From Liopterus haemorrhoidalis (taxonomy: Eukaryota > Arthropoda > Insecta > Coleoptera > Dytiscidae), in the NCBI GenBank assembly GCA_963971575.1, contig OZ020616.1, positions 21,185,713 to 21,249,712 on the forward strand: a stretch of 64,000 nt of DNA. Reading direction: 5' to 3'. Below the pieces are notes generated by a model. That model was not told the DNA's origin. It ran no database searches and worked only from the letters and a program-made list of their open reading frames with translations. This document shows positions 31,051-43,104 of this stretch, in pieces. Numbering within the stretch: the first letter of the stretch is position 1; each line of letters begins with the position of its first letter. The position numbers and the translations under genes are program-made.

Positions 31051-31582
31051 TATTATTTGTCTATTGTTATTTGTCTAAGGCTATTATTTTTATTTTATTT
31101 ATAATTTAATTTTAAACTTTCATTTCTTTCCCGCCGTTCCCCCACTTTTTTACGTCATACTCCATATGCTCGGTCTTAAAACCCCGAACACATAGAGCGC
31201 ACTCTAAATGCTCGCTCGATCGCAAAACGAATGCAAATTGAGTGTACTCCGAGCGTCAAATCGAACATGTTTGAGTGTACAGAACGTGCTCGGAACGCTC
31301 GGAGCGTCAAATCGAATGTACCCCATATTGACGTACATAAGGGTTTTAAACAATTGTTGTGGAAGCCATGTGTGTTTGGCTTCCACAATCATTTATTTCA
31401 AATAGATTTTTACTTATTTTAGTATGCGGTATAGGTATTATTTACCTTGAAACGTACGAGAAATAAATAATAATAACGGAAATAAGCAAACAACATCGCA
31501 CAATACGCGTAGTCAAAAACAAATCAAAGTAATTGACGTCACTGAAATTTGCTAAGTATGAAGTTAAGTTGAACGAGCTCTA

Positions 31583-31843
31583 AACTGCGGGTAACAGATA
31601 TTTAGCAAAATGTTCGAAATAGGGCTCGATCCATGTATCAGCAGTCTATTTTAGGTGCAAATTTAGGTAAATAAATTTACTTTTTGTAAAATTTTCGGTT
31701 AGGTTAAGTTAGTAATTTATTTTTCTTAGTTTTATTTAGTCACTTATCATTTTATTTATTTGTATTAGAAATTTTATTTGATTATTTAGTCACGAATATT
31801 GCTGGGTTTGCAGTTGTAGAATAGTACCCATCGGCGCTGGTGG
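31583..31843. other. Gene-free stretch
   Basis: AT-rich sequence between element F and the hAT element, with nothing coding and no repeat ends recognised. Confidence 0.5.
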
Positions 31844-31851
31844 GTACGAAT

Positions 31852-32861
31852 TAGAGATGGGTCGTTCATGAACGAACCGGCTCACTGAGCCGGCTCAGTA
31901 CACTGACCGAAGTGACACGGTTCACCAAATTGAAATGAGCTGGCTCACGGCTCACTGTATAGTTTCAAGTTTCAAGGATACGATTGGTCGGGCGATTGTG
32001 AACAGTGACCGGAGTGATCCGGATCTGGATCGATGTCATGTTGAACTTCGCGAGAACTTGGCTTGTAATGTATTATCATAAAGTGTATTTTGTCATCAAT
32101 TTGTAGGGCAGTTTATTTGAAACTAATAGGGTTAGTCTGTATTTTCTTACAACCATACTATATAAAAATATTAAAAATATTGCCCAAATCCCAGATGTCC
32201 GATTTATAAGGGCAATAAACATCGCCATAAACTTAACACATCTGGTTTAAAATACAGTAGCTACATAAAGTGAATTGCTTGTTTCAAAAATGTTAGATAA
32301 GAGTCGGGGCTAAGCGACGTTCTACCTACGACCGGACGACCGGCAACTGACTGACCTGTGTCTCGGGATCATGTTTAAAAGAACCGAATCTAAGCAAGAG
32401 TCGGCTCTAAGCGACGTTCTACCTCTAAGCTCTAAGCGACGTTCTACCGAACGACCGACCGACCTGTGTCTCGGGATCATGTTTACAAGAACCGGCTCTG
32501 AGCAAGAGTCGGTTCTAAGCGACGTTCTACCTTCGACCGAACGACCGACCGACCTGCGTCTCGGGATCATGTTTACAGTTCATATATTGCAAGAATCGGC
32601 TCTAAGCAAGAGCCGGCTGTAAACGACGTTCTACCTACGACCGAACAACCGACCGACCTGTGTCTCGGGATCATATTTACAGTTTATATATTGCAAGAAC
32701 CGGCTCTAAGCGACTTTCTACCTACGAACTAACGACCGTCCTGTGTTTCGGAGACATGTTTACTTAACCGGATCACTGAGCCGGATCAATGAACCGGCTC
32801 AACAAACTGAACGACCTCCACTGATCCGGTTCCGCAAACTGAGCCGAAATTCCCATCTCTA
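31852..32861. mobile_element. hAT-type element, 1010 bp, with internal tandem repeats
   Basis: The ends TAGAGATGGG and CCCATCTCTA are flanked by the exact 8-bp duplication GTACGAAT (31844-31851, 32862-32869). Near both ends the words ACCGGCTC, GAGCCGG and GGCTCACTGAGCC occur many times, a likely array of transposase-binding sites. No transposase frame is present. The open frames on both strands at 32322-32622 come from the tandem repeat. Confidence 0.92.
32300..32762. repeat. Tandem repeat of ~90-108 bp within the hAT element
   Basis: The word TCTCGGGATCAT starts at about 32361, 32469, 32559 and 32663, with a weaker fifth copy near 32735. Each unit also carries GCGACGTTCTACC and a run of CGACCGA. 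Spacing varies, so the units differ by small indels. Confidence 0.88.
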
Positions 32862-32869
32862 GTACGAAT

Positions 32870-33187
32870 CAGTGTTGCCAGATGTACGATTTAAATCGTA
32901 TTTGTACGATTATTTTTGCATGTGTACGATGTACGACTTCTTGGTATTAGATGTACGATTTTTTTGATGTTTTTATTGATGAAACATATTTATTTATATA
33001 CATTTTTAGTAAGTAAAATATTAACATATATAATGCGATATATTGAATATTTTAGCCCTCGGATTTAAAATCGACGCGCTCTTAAATAGAATGGTTTATC
33101 TCGCTAAGATCGGGAATGCTCGGGCATATTCGAATATTCAAAAATATAAAGCTCACTCCTCATTGGTTAGAGTACTGGACTACAAAC
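32870..33187. other. Stretch rich in GTACGAT words
   Basis: Directly after the hAT duplication, CAGTGTTGCCAGATGTACGA resembles another hAT end, and GTACGATT recurs several times up to 32960. No partner end was found. Nothing coding is credible. Confidence 0.4.
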
Positions 33188-33745
33188 GCCTATACATATT
33201 TATTGTATGTATAGGCTATTACAAACCTTTACGCGGAACTAAGTGCAATTTAAATTTTCTTAAGTAGTCATTAATTAATTTTTTTATAGGTTTATTTAAG
33301 CTGTCCTAAACAAAATAATCAAAAGCTTCAATCAATCGGTAAAAGTTACTAGATTTGAAAATCTAGTTCCGCTTAAACCAATAAAACCGCCTATACATAT
33401 TTATTTCATGTATAGGCTATTACAAACCTTTACGCGGAACTAAATGCAATTTAAATTTTCTTAAATTGTCAATAGCTAATTTTTTATAGATTGAAGTAGG
33501 TTGTCCTAAACAAAATAATCAAAAGCTTCAATCAATCGGTAAAAGTTACTAGATTTGAGAATCTAGTTCCGCTTAAACCAATAAAACAGCCTATACATAT
33601 TTATTGTATGTATAGGTTATTACAAATCTTTAAGCGGAACTAAATGCAATTTAATTTTTTTTAAGTTGTCATTAGCTAATTTTTTATATATTGAAGTAGG
33701 CGTACTAGATTTGAAAATCTAGTTCCGCCTAAACCCTATAATTCG
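33188..33745. repeat. Three ~200-bp tandem units
   Basis: GCCTATACATATTTATT recurs at 33188, 33389 and 33589. Each unit runs from a CTTTACGCGGAACTAA-type word to a CTAGTTCCGCTTAAACC word, which are inverted relative to each other, so each unit is itself a fold-back. The third is shorter. The GCGGAACTA core is shared with the MITE at 11265-11671. Confidence 0.9.
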
Positions 33746-33872
33746 AAACTACCTATAATTCTTATTATGTATTAATATAGAGATATGTATTTCCCTGAGA
33801 GTACTCTAATTTTACTAAAATACTTTGTGATTTTTAGTTTTCTACTACTTTAATATTTATGCATATTGAGAT

Positions 33873-34141
33873 ATTGAGAACTAACACGCTCGGATACGCA
33901 GTCTGGTGGTCAAATATTGTACTACGCGACTGTAGTACTGTTTGAAATTATTATATATTTCCTAGTGTTGATTTTTTGTTAGAATGTCGATAGATACATT
34001 CTCATAAAATAAAAATGTTAAATTAAATTAACTAACTTAAATTAACCTGTTCCCTGTTAGCATATTCACAGCTGAATATTAGACAATTCAGCTATATTGC
34101 CTTGAATTACAGAGCTGCCAACGGTAATGTCACTTCTCAAT
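33873..34141. repeat. Dispersed ~260-bp repeat, copy 2
   Basis: Same family as 22227-22477, with a small insertion near 33900. The inverted ends are clearer here on the right (GTCACTTCTCAAT). Confidence 0.75.
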
Positions 34142-34177
34142 TAATGTAATTTTTATAAAATGAAACAAGAGACTGAT

Positions 34178-35010
<833 letters not shown>

Positions 35011-35281
35011 ACTTTTGTAAGAACAAACTAAAAGGAAATTTTGTTTTTAATAGTTTGCACCTTTGAAGCTGTATGTCATGTTGGTATTAAAAAATGTCAC
35101 TTTTTTTAAATTTCGATCCATTTGACATATGACATAATGAAAAATGATATCTTAATTGTAATGATCATAACCTTGTCAACCTCAAGTCGGTTTTACAGCG
35201 TAAGGAATATTTTTAATTGACATTTAAAGTCAGTAACACAGCATAATAACCAGATCTATCATAGTTTGTTCTTACAAAAGT
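35011..35281. mobile_element. Small fold-back element
   Basis: The ends ACTTTTGTAAGAACAAACTA and its complement pair over about 20 bp. It ends exactly where the Helitron-type repeat begins, so one may have truncated the other. No duplication is assigned. Confidence 0.65.
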
Positions 35282-35283
35282 TA

Positions 35284-37493
35284 ACAGCTATACACAAATG
35301 TTTAAATAACATACAAATTCAGGATTTTGCCTCATTTAACCTCTAAATGGGCGAATCTACATTCGGGGTGAATTATAGAACCCTTCGTATTTCCAGCGTT
35401 TGTTGAGTTATAACATTCCTTTCTGGCATATATGTGTTTTTTTCAAACTCTTTAAGAAGCGTTTTGATGTTTTTTTTTTTTGTTAAATATCACCCTTAAA
35501 ATGGTAAATTGGTATTTTTTATTCCACAGAACATCCTTTGGACATGTAATTCGGTAACTATATTCCTTTCATGATGCAAGCACCCACTAAGAAGGGATTT
35601 TACGGTTCAATTTGGGCCTAAGGGGTGAAAAAGGGTGCAATCTGATTTCAGGGATTCCTCAATATCTCTTAAGACCAATGAGATATCGACTTGGTTTTTG
35701 CTTACAAAGGTTACTCATACAAGTGTTTTTAAAAAATCAGGATTTTGTCCCAATCTACTCCTAAAGGGGTGAATTATAGTACCCGTAGTTTTTCCTATGT
35801 TTGTTGAGTTATAAAATTCATTTTTGGCGTACCTTATTCAAAACTTTCAAAAAACCTTTTTCAAAACTTTTCAAAAAACCTTTTTCAAAACCTTTTCAAA
35901 AACAAGTAGTATTTTGACAGTTTTTTACTTGCCCGACCTTAATATATAAGGGGCAAGTATTGTAATCGCGAAAATTTTCGATGTCGAGATTTTGACGGAT
36001 GACCACGTTTCATGGTCCAGGGACTCCAAAAAACCTATTTTCGAAGTGCCTTCCGTATGTGTGTGTGTGTGTGTCTGTCTGTCTGTCTGTGTGTCTGTGT
36101 GTATACACGATAACTCTAGAACGGTTCAACTTAGAGAATTCGTTCTGGTACTAAAAAATTCTCCTATTAAATGGAAAGAACCCTATTGTTTTTTGTGAAG
36201 ATCGGTTGACTAGAAATGGGAGTTTACTCGTGTCGATTTTAAGATTTTTGCGACTATTTAGCAACAGAAAAATATTACGAAAAAATTTATTGAACAAAAG
36301 TTACTATAAATACAATTACTAATAACTTTTATTTGAGACGTTTTTTGATAAAACGAAAAAATTCGAAATTTTTTTGTAAAATTATTTAAAATTTGTCTCA
36401 ATTTTTTCAAACTTGCATGTAACGTTTCCATGGTTATGATAATTAATTCGTAACTAGTAAACCATGCCTTGGACAAAAATTTGTATAGAACATAATTTGA
36501 TGTATTTTTGAAGATTTATCTAAATATTAAAAAAAAAAAATTAATTAATTTTTTATTTATTTATTTTTTTATGGGAGGGCAAGTCTAGCGTAGGTTTCGC
36601 TTCGCCACTGGTTTAAGTTACATCCCTAAAGGGTAAACTGGTATTTTTATTCAATAGACCATCCAAGGGAAATTAAGACTTGAAATTCGGGGCTTACATT
36701 CACTTCATGACGTAAACAACCATTAGAAAGGGATTTTTCTAAATTAGACCCCTAAGGGGTGAAATGGAGTAAAATATGATTTAGGGATGCCTCAATATCT
36801 CTTAGGTTCAATGAGATATCGACTTGGTTTTTGCTTACAAAGGTTACCCATACAAATGTTTAAAACAGAAATTCACGATTTTGCCCTAATCAACCCCTAA
36901 ATAGATGAATCTACATTCGGGGTGAATTATAGAAACCTTTGTATTAACAAAGTATTAACCTGAGTTATAACACTTCATTTTGGTACATAGGTTTCTATTT
37001 AGAAAGCGTTTTGACAGTTGTTTTAATTTCATTCCTAACGGGATAAATTGGTATTTTTTATTCGTCCCTTGACAAAGAAACATGAAATTCGGGAGAAACC
37101 CTTCGTATCTCCTGTGCTTCTTGAATTATAACATTACTTTCTGGCATATAGCTGATTTTTTAAAATCTTGCGATAGTGTTTTGACAGTTTTCTTAAATTT
37201 TACTCCTAAAGGGTAAATTAGTAGTTTTTGATATAAATAAGAAATTCGGAGAGTACATTCTTCATATTGATGTAAGAACCCGTTAAGAAAGGATTTTTTC
37301 AAGATCTACCCTTGTGTGGTGAAAAGGAGTAAAATGTTTTTTCACGGATTTCTCAATATCTCTTAGAACAGATAAGATATCGACTAGGTTTTTGCTTACG
37401 AAGGTTACCCATACACAAGGTTAAAAACAAACTGAGGATTTTACGCTAATGAGACCATCAATATACCGTAGCGAAGCACGGGTTTTCAGCTAG
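35284..37493 (+). mobile_element. Helitron-type repeat, plus orientation, 5' truncated
   Basis: It contains about five ~290-bp monomers of the same family as 47618-64000 but on the other strand. The 3' end is complete: a hairpin (CCGTAGCGAAGCACGG, one bulged A) 11 bases before the terminal CTAG, followed by T. This is the Helitron 3' signature. The 5' TC end is missing. Another repeat is inserted at 35927-36611. Confidence 0.75.
35927..36611 (+). mobile_element. GGGCAAGT-end dispersed repeat, fuller copy
   Basis: It interrupts a monomer between GACAGTTTTTT and the continuation TTAAGTTACATCCCTAAAGGG. It begins ACTTGCCCGACC, with GGGGCAAGT 22 bases on, carries a GT/CTGT microsatellite at 36058-36102, and ends in a region with GGGCAAGTCTAGCG and a GCTTCGCC word. 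The short copy at 7937-8060 shows it is a dispersed family. No coding sequence. Confidence 0.65.
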
Positions 37494-38413
37494 TAATTAT
37501 ATAAATTGAAAAGTAAGCATTTCGATATGTTTACGGTATACCATAAGCTCGCTACATATTTGATGGTAGCAACTTTTCTGATACAAAATCAGAAAATAAC
37601 CGGCCTGCTACAATACAGTCTAAGGCAGGCTCGTGCCTATGGTACGCGGGCCGCATGCGGCCCTCGAGCTTTTTTTTTGCGACCCACAGAGCGAAATTGA
37701 ATATTAGAAAAAAAGCAAAGCAAATTGAGATATAAAATGTGTATTTCAAATATATTTCTAGCAAAAAAAAAAAATAAACATCTCTCTTAACAAGCTACAT
37801 ATAAAATACACCGTTTCTTAGTCGAGTGCATATCTCAGACGTGCATTTGCGACGAAAATTCGCTCAGAACTCTGTTCTTATTGCATAATCTGCGCGCGCA
37901 TATCTTAGTATCATCTTCGCGCGCAAATCTATGTTTCATCTGTACCACACCTGCAAATGTTTTCTGTGCTGTACATGTATGTATTGAGAAGTGACATTAC
38001 CTATATAGGCGCTGTTTTCGCTTACAAAATGGTGATTGGAATAGGATTGTTTGACATTTGCCATTTGATACACAAGAATTCACATTGCAGTTAATTTTCT
38101 GTTGCGATTTTAAAGACATTTTACTAAAGTTTTCTTCACTTTAACACATACAAATAATGCAATTAAATGAGCAACATCCAACAAAATCCTATTCCGTTAA
38201 GTTCCAAAATATCCGCTAGGCGTCACTTCAGTTATTGTCAGTTCTCAATAGTACCTACACACAGTAAGTTAGGTTTTATTGGGCGAAAATTTAATTCGTT
38301 TTTTAAATATCAAGTGATTTATTATTTGAGGCTACAACGATTTTTGGTATGATTTATTATTTTCAATAAAATATAATTTTTTAATAACGGTTTTTACGTA
38401 TTATTAGATTAAA
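37494..38413. other. Presumed 5' part of a hAT element
   Basis: GGGCCGCATGCGGCCC at 37649-37664 is a palindrome typical of the terminal region of some hAT elements, and a GTF2IRD2-like hAT transposase relic follows at 38414. A single-end match to the dispersed 260-bp repeat lies near 37986-38005. A minor open frame at 38167-38352 has no known motif. Confidence 0.4.
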
Positions 38414-38471
38414 ATGGTTGAAAAGAAGAGAAAAATATCAGACAAAAATCGAGAATTCAATGATTCATGGA

Positions 38472-38695
38472 CAATGGCGACGCTAGCGGGGGGACCAGCC
38501 CCCCCCTATATGTGATCTGGTCCCCAGTTGCCCCCCCCAGAATTGGAGAAAAAACAATTTTATAAGTGAAGACCTTTTTTTTAGGTATTTTCATGTGTAA
38601 ACAATAAAAAAATTATTTCAAATATCTCCTGGCCCCCCCAAATTTTACTTAAAAATTTCTTGCCCCCCAGATTTTTAGAGTTAGCGCCGCCACTG
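38472..38695. mobile_element. hAT-type MITE, 224 bp
   Basis: The ends CAATGGCGACGCTA and TAGCGCCGCCACTG are flanked by the exact 8-bp duplication TTCATGGA (38464-38471, 38696-38703). Runs of G, and of C inside GGCCCCCCC words, are typical of this group. Removing it restores the reading of the hAT relic. Confidence 0.93.
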
Positions 38696-39105
38696 TTCAT
38701 GGACAAATAATTACTTTTTTGTTTTATATACGAACAAGCCTATATGTTTGATTTATTCGAAAAGTATTGCTGTTCTTAAAGAATATATATATATAGCATC
38801 GCAACAGACGGAGCCCCTTCCATGAGAGGAAATCGCAATGGGTTAACTACGCTTCTGACTAGTAAACTGAAAACTGAATTATTCCTATGTCATTGTGTCC
38901 TTCATATTGAAAATTTATGTGTGAAAAATATTCAATTTCAAAATGTTATGCAGATAGTTATTTCGACTGTTATTTTATTAGATCAAAAACACCGAATCAT
39001 CGAGAATTTAAGGATTTTTTAGCAGATATGGATGCCGAATATGACGATGTAATTTACTTTTCTGAAGTAAGATGGTTGAGCAGAGCCAAAGTACTATAAT
39101 TATTG

Positions 39106-40378
39106 TATGGGTGAATTCATATTTAACCTCCTTTTTAGCCCCTTAGAAGTCGTCTTTCAAAGAATCCCTTCATAGTGGATGCTTACGTCATGGAATGAAT
39201 CAACTTTGCGAATTTCATATACCTATGTCAAAGGAACGTTCTATCCAATAAAAAATATCCATATACCCCTTTAAGGGTGAATTTTAAAAAACTGTCAAAA
39301 CCATTTTGTGACATTTTAAAAAGACACCTATTTGCCAAAAAAGAAAGTTATAATTCATAAAAAAAAAATACGATATTTTATGTGTTTAACAAACACATAA
39401 AATACGACGGGATATATAATTCAACCCGAATGTAGATTCACCCCTTTACGGGTTCTTTAGGATAAAATCTTGAAATAAGTTTTTCGATATTTGCATGGGT
39501 AATCTTTGTAAGCAAAAACCAAGTCGATATCTTATTGGTCCTAAGAGATATTAAGGAATCCTTGAAATCACACTGACAAAACCATTTCGAAATATTTTAA
39601 AAAGACACCTATGTGCCAAAACGTAATTTTGCAACTAAACGAACACAGGAAACACGACGGGAGGTATAATTCACCCCGATTGTAGATTTACCCCTTTACG
39701 CATGGATCAGGACAAAATCCGGAAATAAGTTCTTCGGCATTTGCATGGGTAGTCTTTGTAAGCAAAAACCAAATCGGTGTCTTTAGTCTTAAGAGATATA
39801 AAAGAACCCTTAAAATCACAATTCACCCCTTTTCACCCTTTAGGGGTGAAATTTTAAAAAACTGTCAAAATTATTTCAAAATATTTCAAAAAGACACCTA
39901 TGTGCCAGAAAGGAATGTTGCAACTAAATAAACACAGGAATAACGACGGGATGTATAATTCAGCCGAATTGTAGAATCACCCCTTTAGGGGTTGATTAGG
40001 ATAAAATCTTGACATAAGTTTTTCGGCATTTGCATGGGTAGTCTTTGTAAGCAAAAACCAAGTCGATATCTTATTGATCCTAGGAAATATTAAAGAATCC
40101 TTGAAATAACAATTCACCCCTTTTCATCCTTTAGGGGTGAAATTTAAAAAAACTTTCAAAACCATTTCGAAATATTTTAAAACAAATACAGGAAATACGA
40201 CGGGATGCATAATTCACCCCGATTGTAGAATCACCCCTTTAGGGGTTGAATAGGATAAAATCCTGAAACAGTTTTTTCGGAATTTGCATGGGTAGTCTTT
40301 GTAAATAAAATCCAAGTCAATATCTTATTGGTCCTAAGAAATATTAAGGAATCCTTGAAATCACATTTCAACCCTTTT
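39106..40378 (-). repeat. Helitron-type satellite block inside the hAT relic
   Basis: About four ~290-bp monomers in the same orientation as the large array at 47618-64000. Neither the CTAG hairpin end nor the TC end is present, so this block is truncated at both sides. It separates WLSRAKVL from LAFLVDL of the hAT gene. Confidence 0.82.
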
Positions 40379-40835
40379 CTTGCATTTCTGGTAGATCTGA
40401 CTTCCCACTTATCAGATCTTAATATAAAAATGCAAGGAAAAGATATGATGATATACGAGTTTTTTACGAATATTAAAACATTCATGACAAAACTTTCCTT
40501 ATGGAGAGAGCAGCTGAAAAGTAATAATATAGTAAATTTTCCTAATTTACTAGTCAGAAAACTTGTCTCTAGAATTCGCGGAAAGATTTTCTGATTTTAT
40601 TGCAAAAGAAGACATAATTAGAATACTCACTGCTCCATTTGCAATTGAAATAGAAACAATACCTGAAGAACTGCAAATGGAACTGCAGTCAAATTCAGAT
40701 CAGAAAGATGCATTCAAAGATAATACTATTCTAGAATTTTACAAAAAATATATTTGTCAAACTAAGACCCTCATGTACTGGCAACATGCGTGCTGTATAT
40801 TATCATTGTTGCGATTTTTTGACAAAAGTTTTTGA

Positions 40836-42382
40836 TTTATTATTAGATACTATTTTGTATAAGTTTCCTTATAAAATTCCTTTCACAACTATTTCAAGTA
40901 TAAAATGATATATTTTGTGCAATATTTCCGCAGTAATTTGTGTGTTTTTCTAAATGATAAATATTTTATTTATTTTTCTGTGTGGGGGCATTTCTAGGAT
41001 CGGTCGAAACGTCAAGGTTGACTAAATGAATTTAAATAATTTCTTTTGTACTTCATGGTACTTACTTTGAAGGGCCCTCCACATAGTGGATTCCAAGACT
41101 TGCGAGCGGTATCAAGTCTGAAAATCTAAAGGATCCGCCGGTTGGTTGCTTAGACTCTTTATGAGAGGAATAAGGGTGTTTAAATTAAAGTCTGCATTTT
41201 ACATAATCTACGTTTAATGTTTAATTAGAATCGAAAGGTTATTGATTACATTTGAAACTTACAATTTAATGCTGGCTATAAAATCCCATGAGAGACACTC
41301 AACACAAAACCTCACAATCACCGTATTCATCTCACAAGCCGCTAAACACCTCACAACACTCACGGTGTTTAACCCGTTACGAGGTTCGTTTATTTCATTT
41401 AAAACTGTCCTCAACACTTCCAGATACTTCTGGTTTACTCACTACAAACTACCGGGTTTCTCTACCAAATACTTGGGAGGTTCATTCACGATGACGGTTT
41501 ATTCATCACTCCTTTTTCTCTCACAAGATTTTTCCAATTCTTTTCTTAAGCTAATAATCTGATCTCTGACCCCATTTCTTTGTCGTTGTAAAAATAATCA
41601 GCTCTCCACATTGACAACAAACCCTTTTATAAACTTATCTTTCTATGACCAATAAATTATAAACCCAAGTAATTAATTTTAACTCTAATTACTACGCGGT
41701 CCATCTCACTGAAAATATATTGTCGCCTATCGGCATCTGTGTAAATATTTGACCATTGCTATTTTGATCTAAACAATAACGTTCTTTCAAACTAATCATA
41801 TAATATACGACCGGTAATTCACTGCGTATCTCTTTAACGCTTAACTAGAAAAATATGTGATAGCTCAACTAATATTTGAGAAAGTTTATCTTAAAGTAGA
41901 TTAGTTCTTATATTTGAATAAATTGAATACTTTTTAACTAATTGAATAATTTTACTTTAAATAATAATGAAATTTTATTTCTGAAATTACCACTCCCACA
42001 TTTGCATAAGCGTTTAATATTGATAATCTTGTGCAATGTATCTTACCAAAGAGGTGTTTTTGTTAACTTTTTATATAATAAAGCTATAAATATCAAAATT
42101 ATTTGTGTTTAATTATTCAAAATATCTTTGGACCCACCAGACCCAGGGAACACCATAATCGAGAAAATCGAGATTAGCAGTTAACACAAGAAATTTTACT
42201 CCTCGAATTTGTTCAAAAAGAGTGTGAAAAGTTATTATTAATATAAAAAAAATTATATGCGAAAAAATATAAAATCAGTGTGAAAATATATATGTTATCA
42301 TAAAATAAAACATATTTTAAATAATTGTGCAGAATTAGAATTAACAATATTGTCAGTTAAAAAGTAAATTCAGTGATAACTA
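40836..42382. other. Unassigned stretch
   Basis: No recognised coding sequence. GC-richer words near 41070-41150 (GGGCCCTCCAC, GGATCCGCCGG) and a CCCACCAGACCCAGGG stretch at 42134 stand out from the AT background and may be ends of an unrecognised element. The frames at 41242-41562 on the plus strand carry no motif. Confidence 0.4.
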
Positions 42383-42712
42383 TAGTGCGTTCGAAGGTGA
42401 GTTTGCAGTACAGGGCATATGGAGTAGTTCTTTTTCATACTCTCTAATGGGTTTACAGAATGACGCTATCTTTTTCTTGCTGGTCGACGTTGCCAGATCT
42501 AAAACGCGCTGATCTGTGAAGACGCAGTAATCTACAAATGGCCATTTGTTTTTGTTGAGTGTTATTTTGAGTTTTATAAGAGTTGATTTTTATAAATAAT
42601 ACCAGTTTTTCATATTATTATTATTGACACATTTGACACTTTTACAACATTTGGCAACACCGCTCCCATTTGCCATAAGAGCTATACTGCAAACTCACCT
42701 TCGAACGCACTA
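42383..42712. mobile_element. TA-flanked MITE, 330 bp
   Basis: Inverted repeats of about 28 bp start TAGTGCGTTCGAAGGTGAGT, with TA at 42381-42382 and 42713-42714. Non-coding. Fits a non-autonomous Tc1/mariner-type element. Confidence 0.85.
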
Positions 42713-43104
42713 TACATACGAATCCAGGTTTATACCTGCGTTTTGCTTTGACTTGAGAGACAAGAATCGAAGGCAACATTCTCGGTAAGCATCGTGCAAC
42801 TTCGGCGACCAACTAGCAGTGTTTTTACAACGTCTCGAATATTTCCGAGTCTTGTTCCTCTTTAACTAATTATTAATTTAATTTTATATAATAATTTAAT
42901 TACATTACATGGTTGGAACAAAATGTGCTAAACGTAATAGCAAAATTAGCAGATATGAAGACCAGCTAACTTGTGTGGGTTCTTGTAATTCTGATTTCCA
43001 CATAAAATGCGTTGATATCTCTGAATCACGTTTTGCGGACAGGACAGCAAATAAAGACTTTCATAATTGGAAATGTATTTTCTCCACGGTACCACTATAG
43101 AATT

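Larger units (their letters stand above)
22666..31582. mobile_element. Fold-back element F (outer shell of a four-level nest)
   Basis: The right end reads, in reverse, TAGAGCTCGTTCAACTTAAC. The left end matches it only when the insertion at 22682-30307 and one copy of its 8-bp duplication are ignored: TAGAGCTTGTTCAACT at 22666-22681, then TAACTTCA after 30315. The split inverted repeat shows that the inner element landed in the left end of this one. The remaining body (30316-31582) has no open frame and contains another inverted-repeat unit at 30826-31050. Confidence 0.72.
38414..40835 (+). pseudogene. hAT transposase relic (GTF2IRD2/ZBED-like)
   Basis: The ATG at 38414 starts MVEKKRKISDKNREF; after the MITE at 38472-38695 the frame continues NDSWTNNYFFVLY and the first Cys of a finger (PICLIY, second Cys changed to Tyr). 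A large deletion leads to ATDGAPSMRGNRNG (a hAT catalytic-region motif), then HIENLCVK, NHREFKDFLADMD and SEVRWLSRAKVL. From about 39106 to 40378 satellite DNA intervenes. The gene resumes with FLVDLTSHLSDLNIKMQGKDMM, LSLWREQLKSNN and, in another frame, FAERFSDF, PFAIEIETIPEELQMEL and LEFYKKY, which are the C-terminal motifs of GTF2IRD2-like hAT proteins. Two insertions, a deletion, frameshifts and stops make it dead. Confidence 0.78.

Noticed and set aside
41242..41562. Plus-strand frame of 106 codons
   Set aside because: No motif, overlapped by another frame, and in an unassigned repeat-like stretch.
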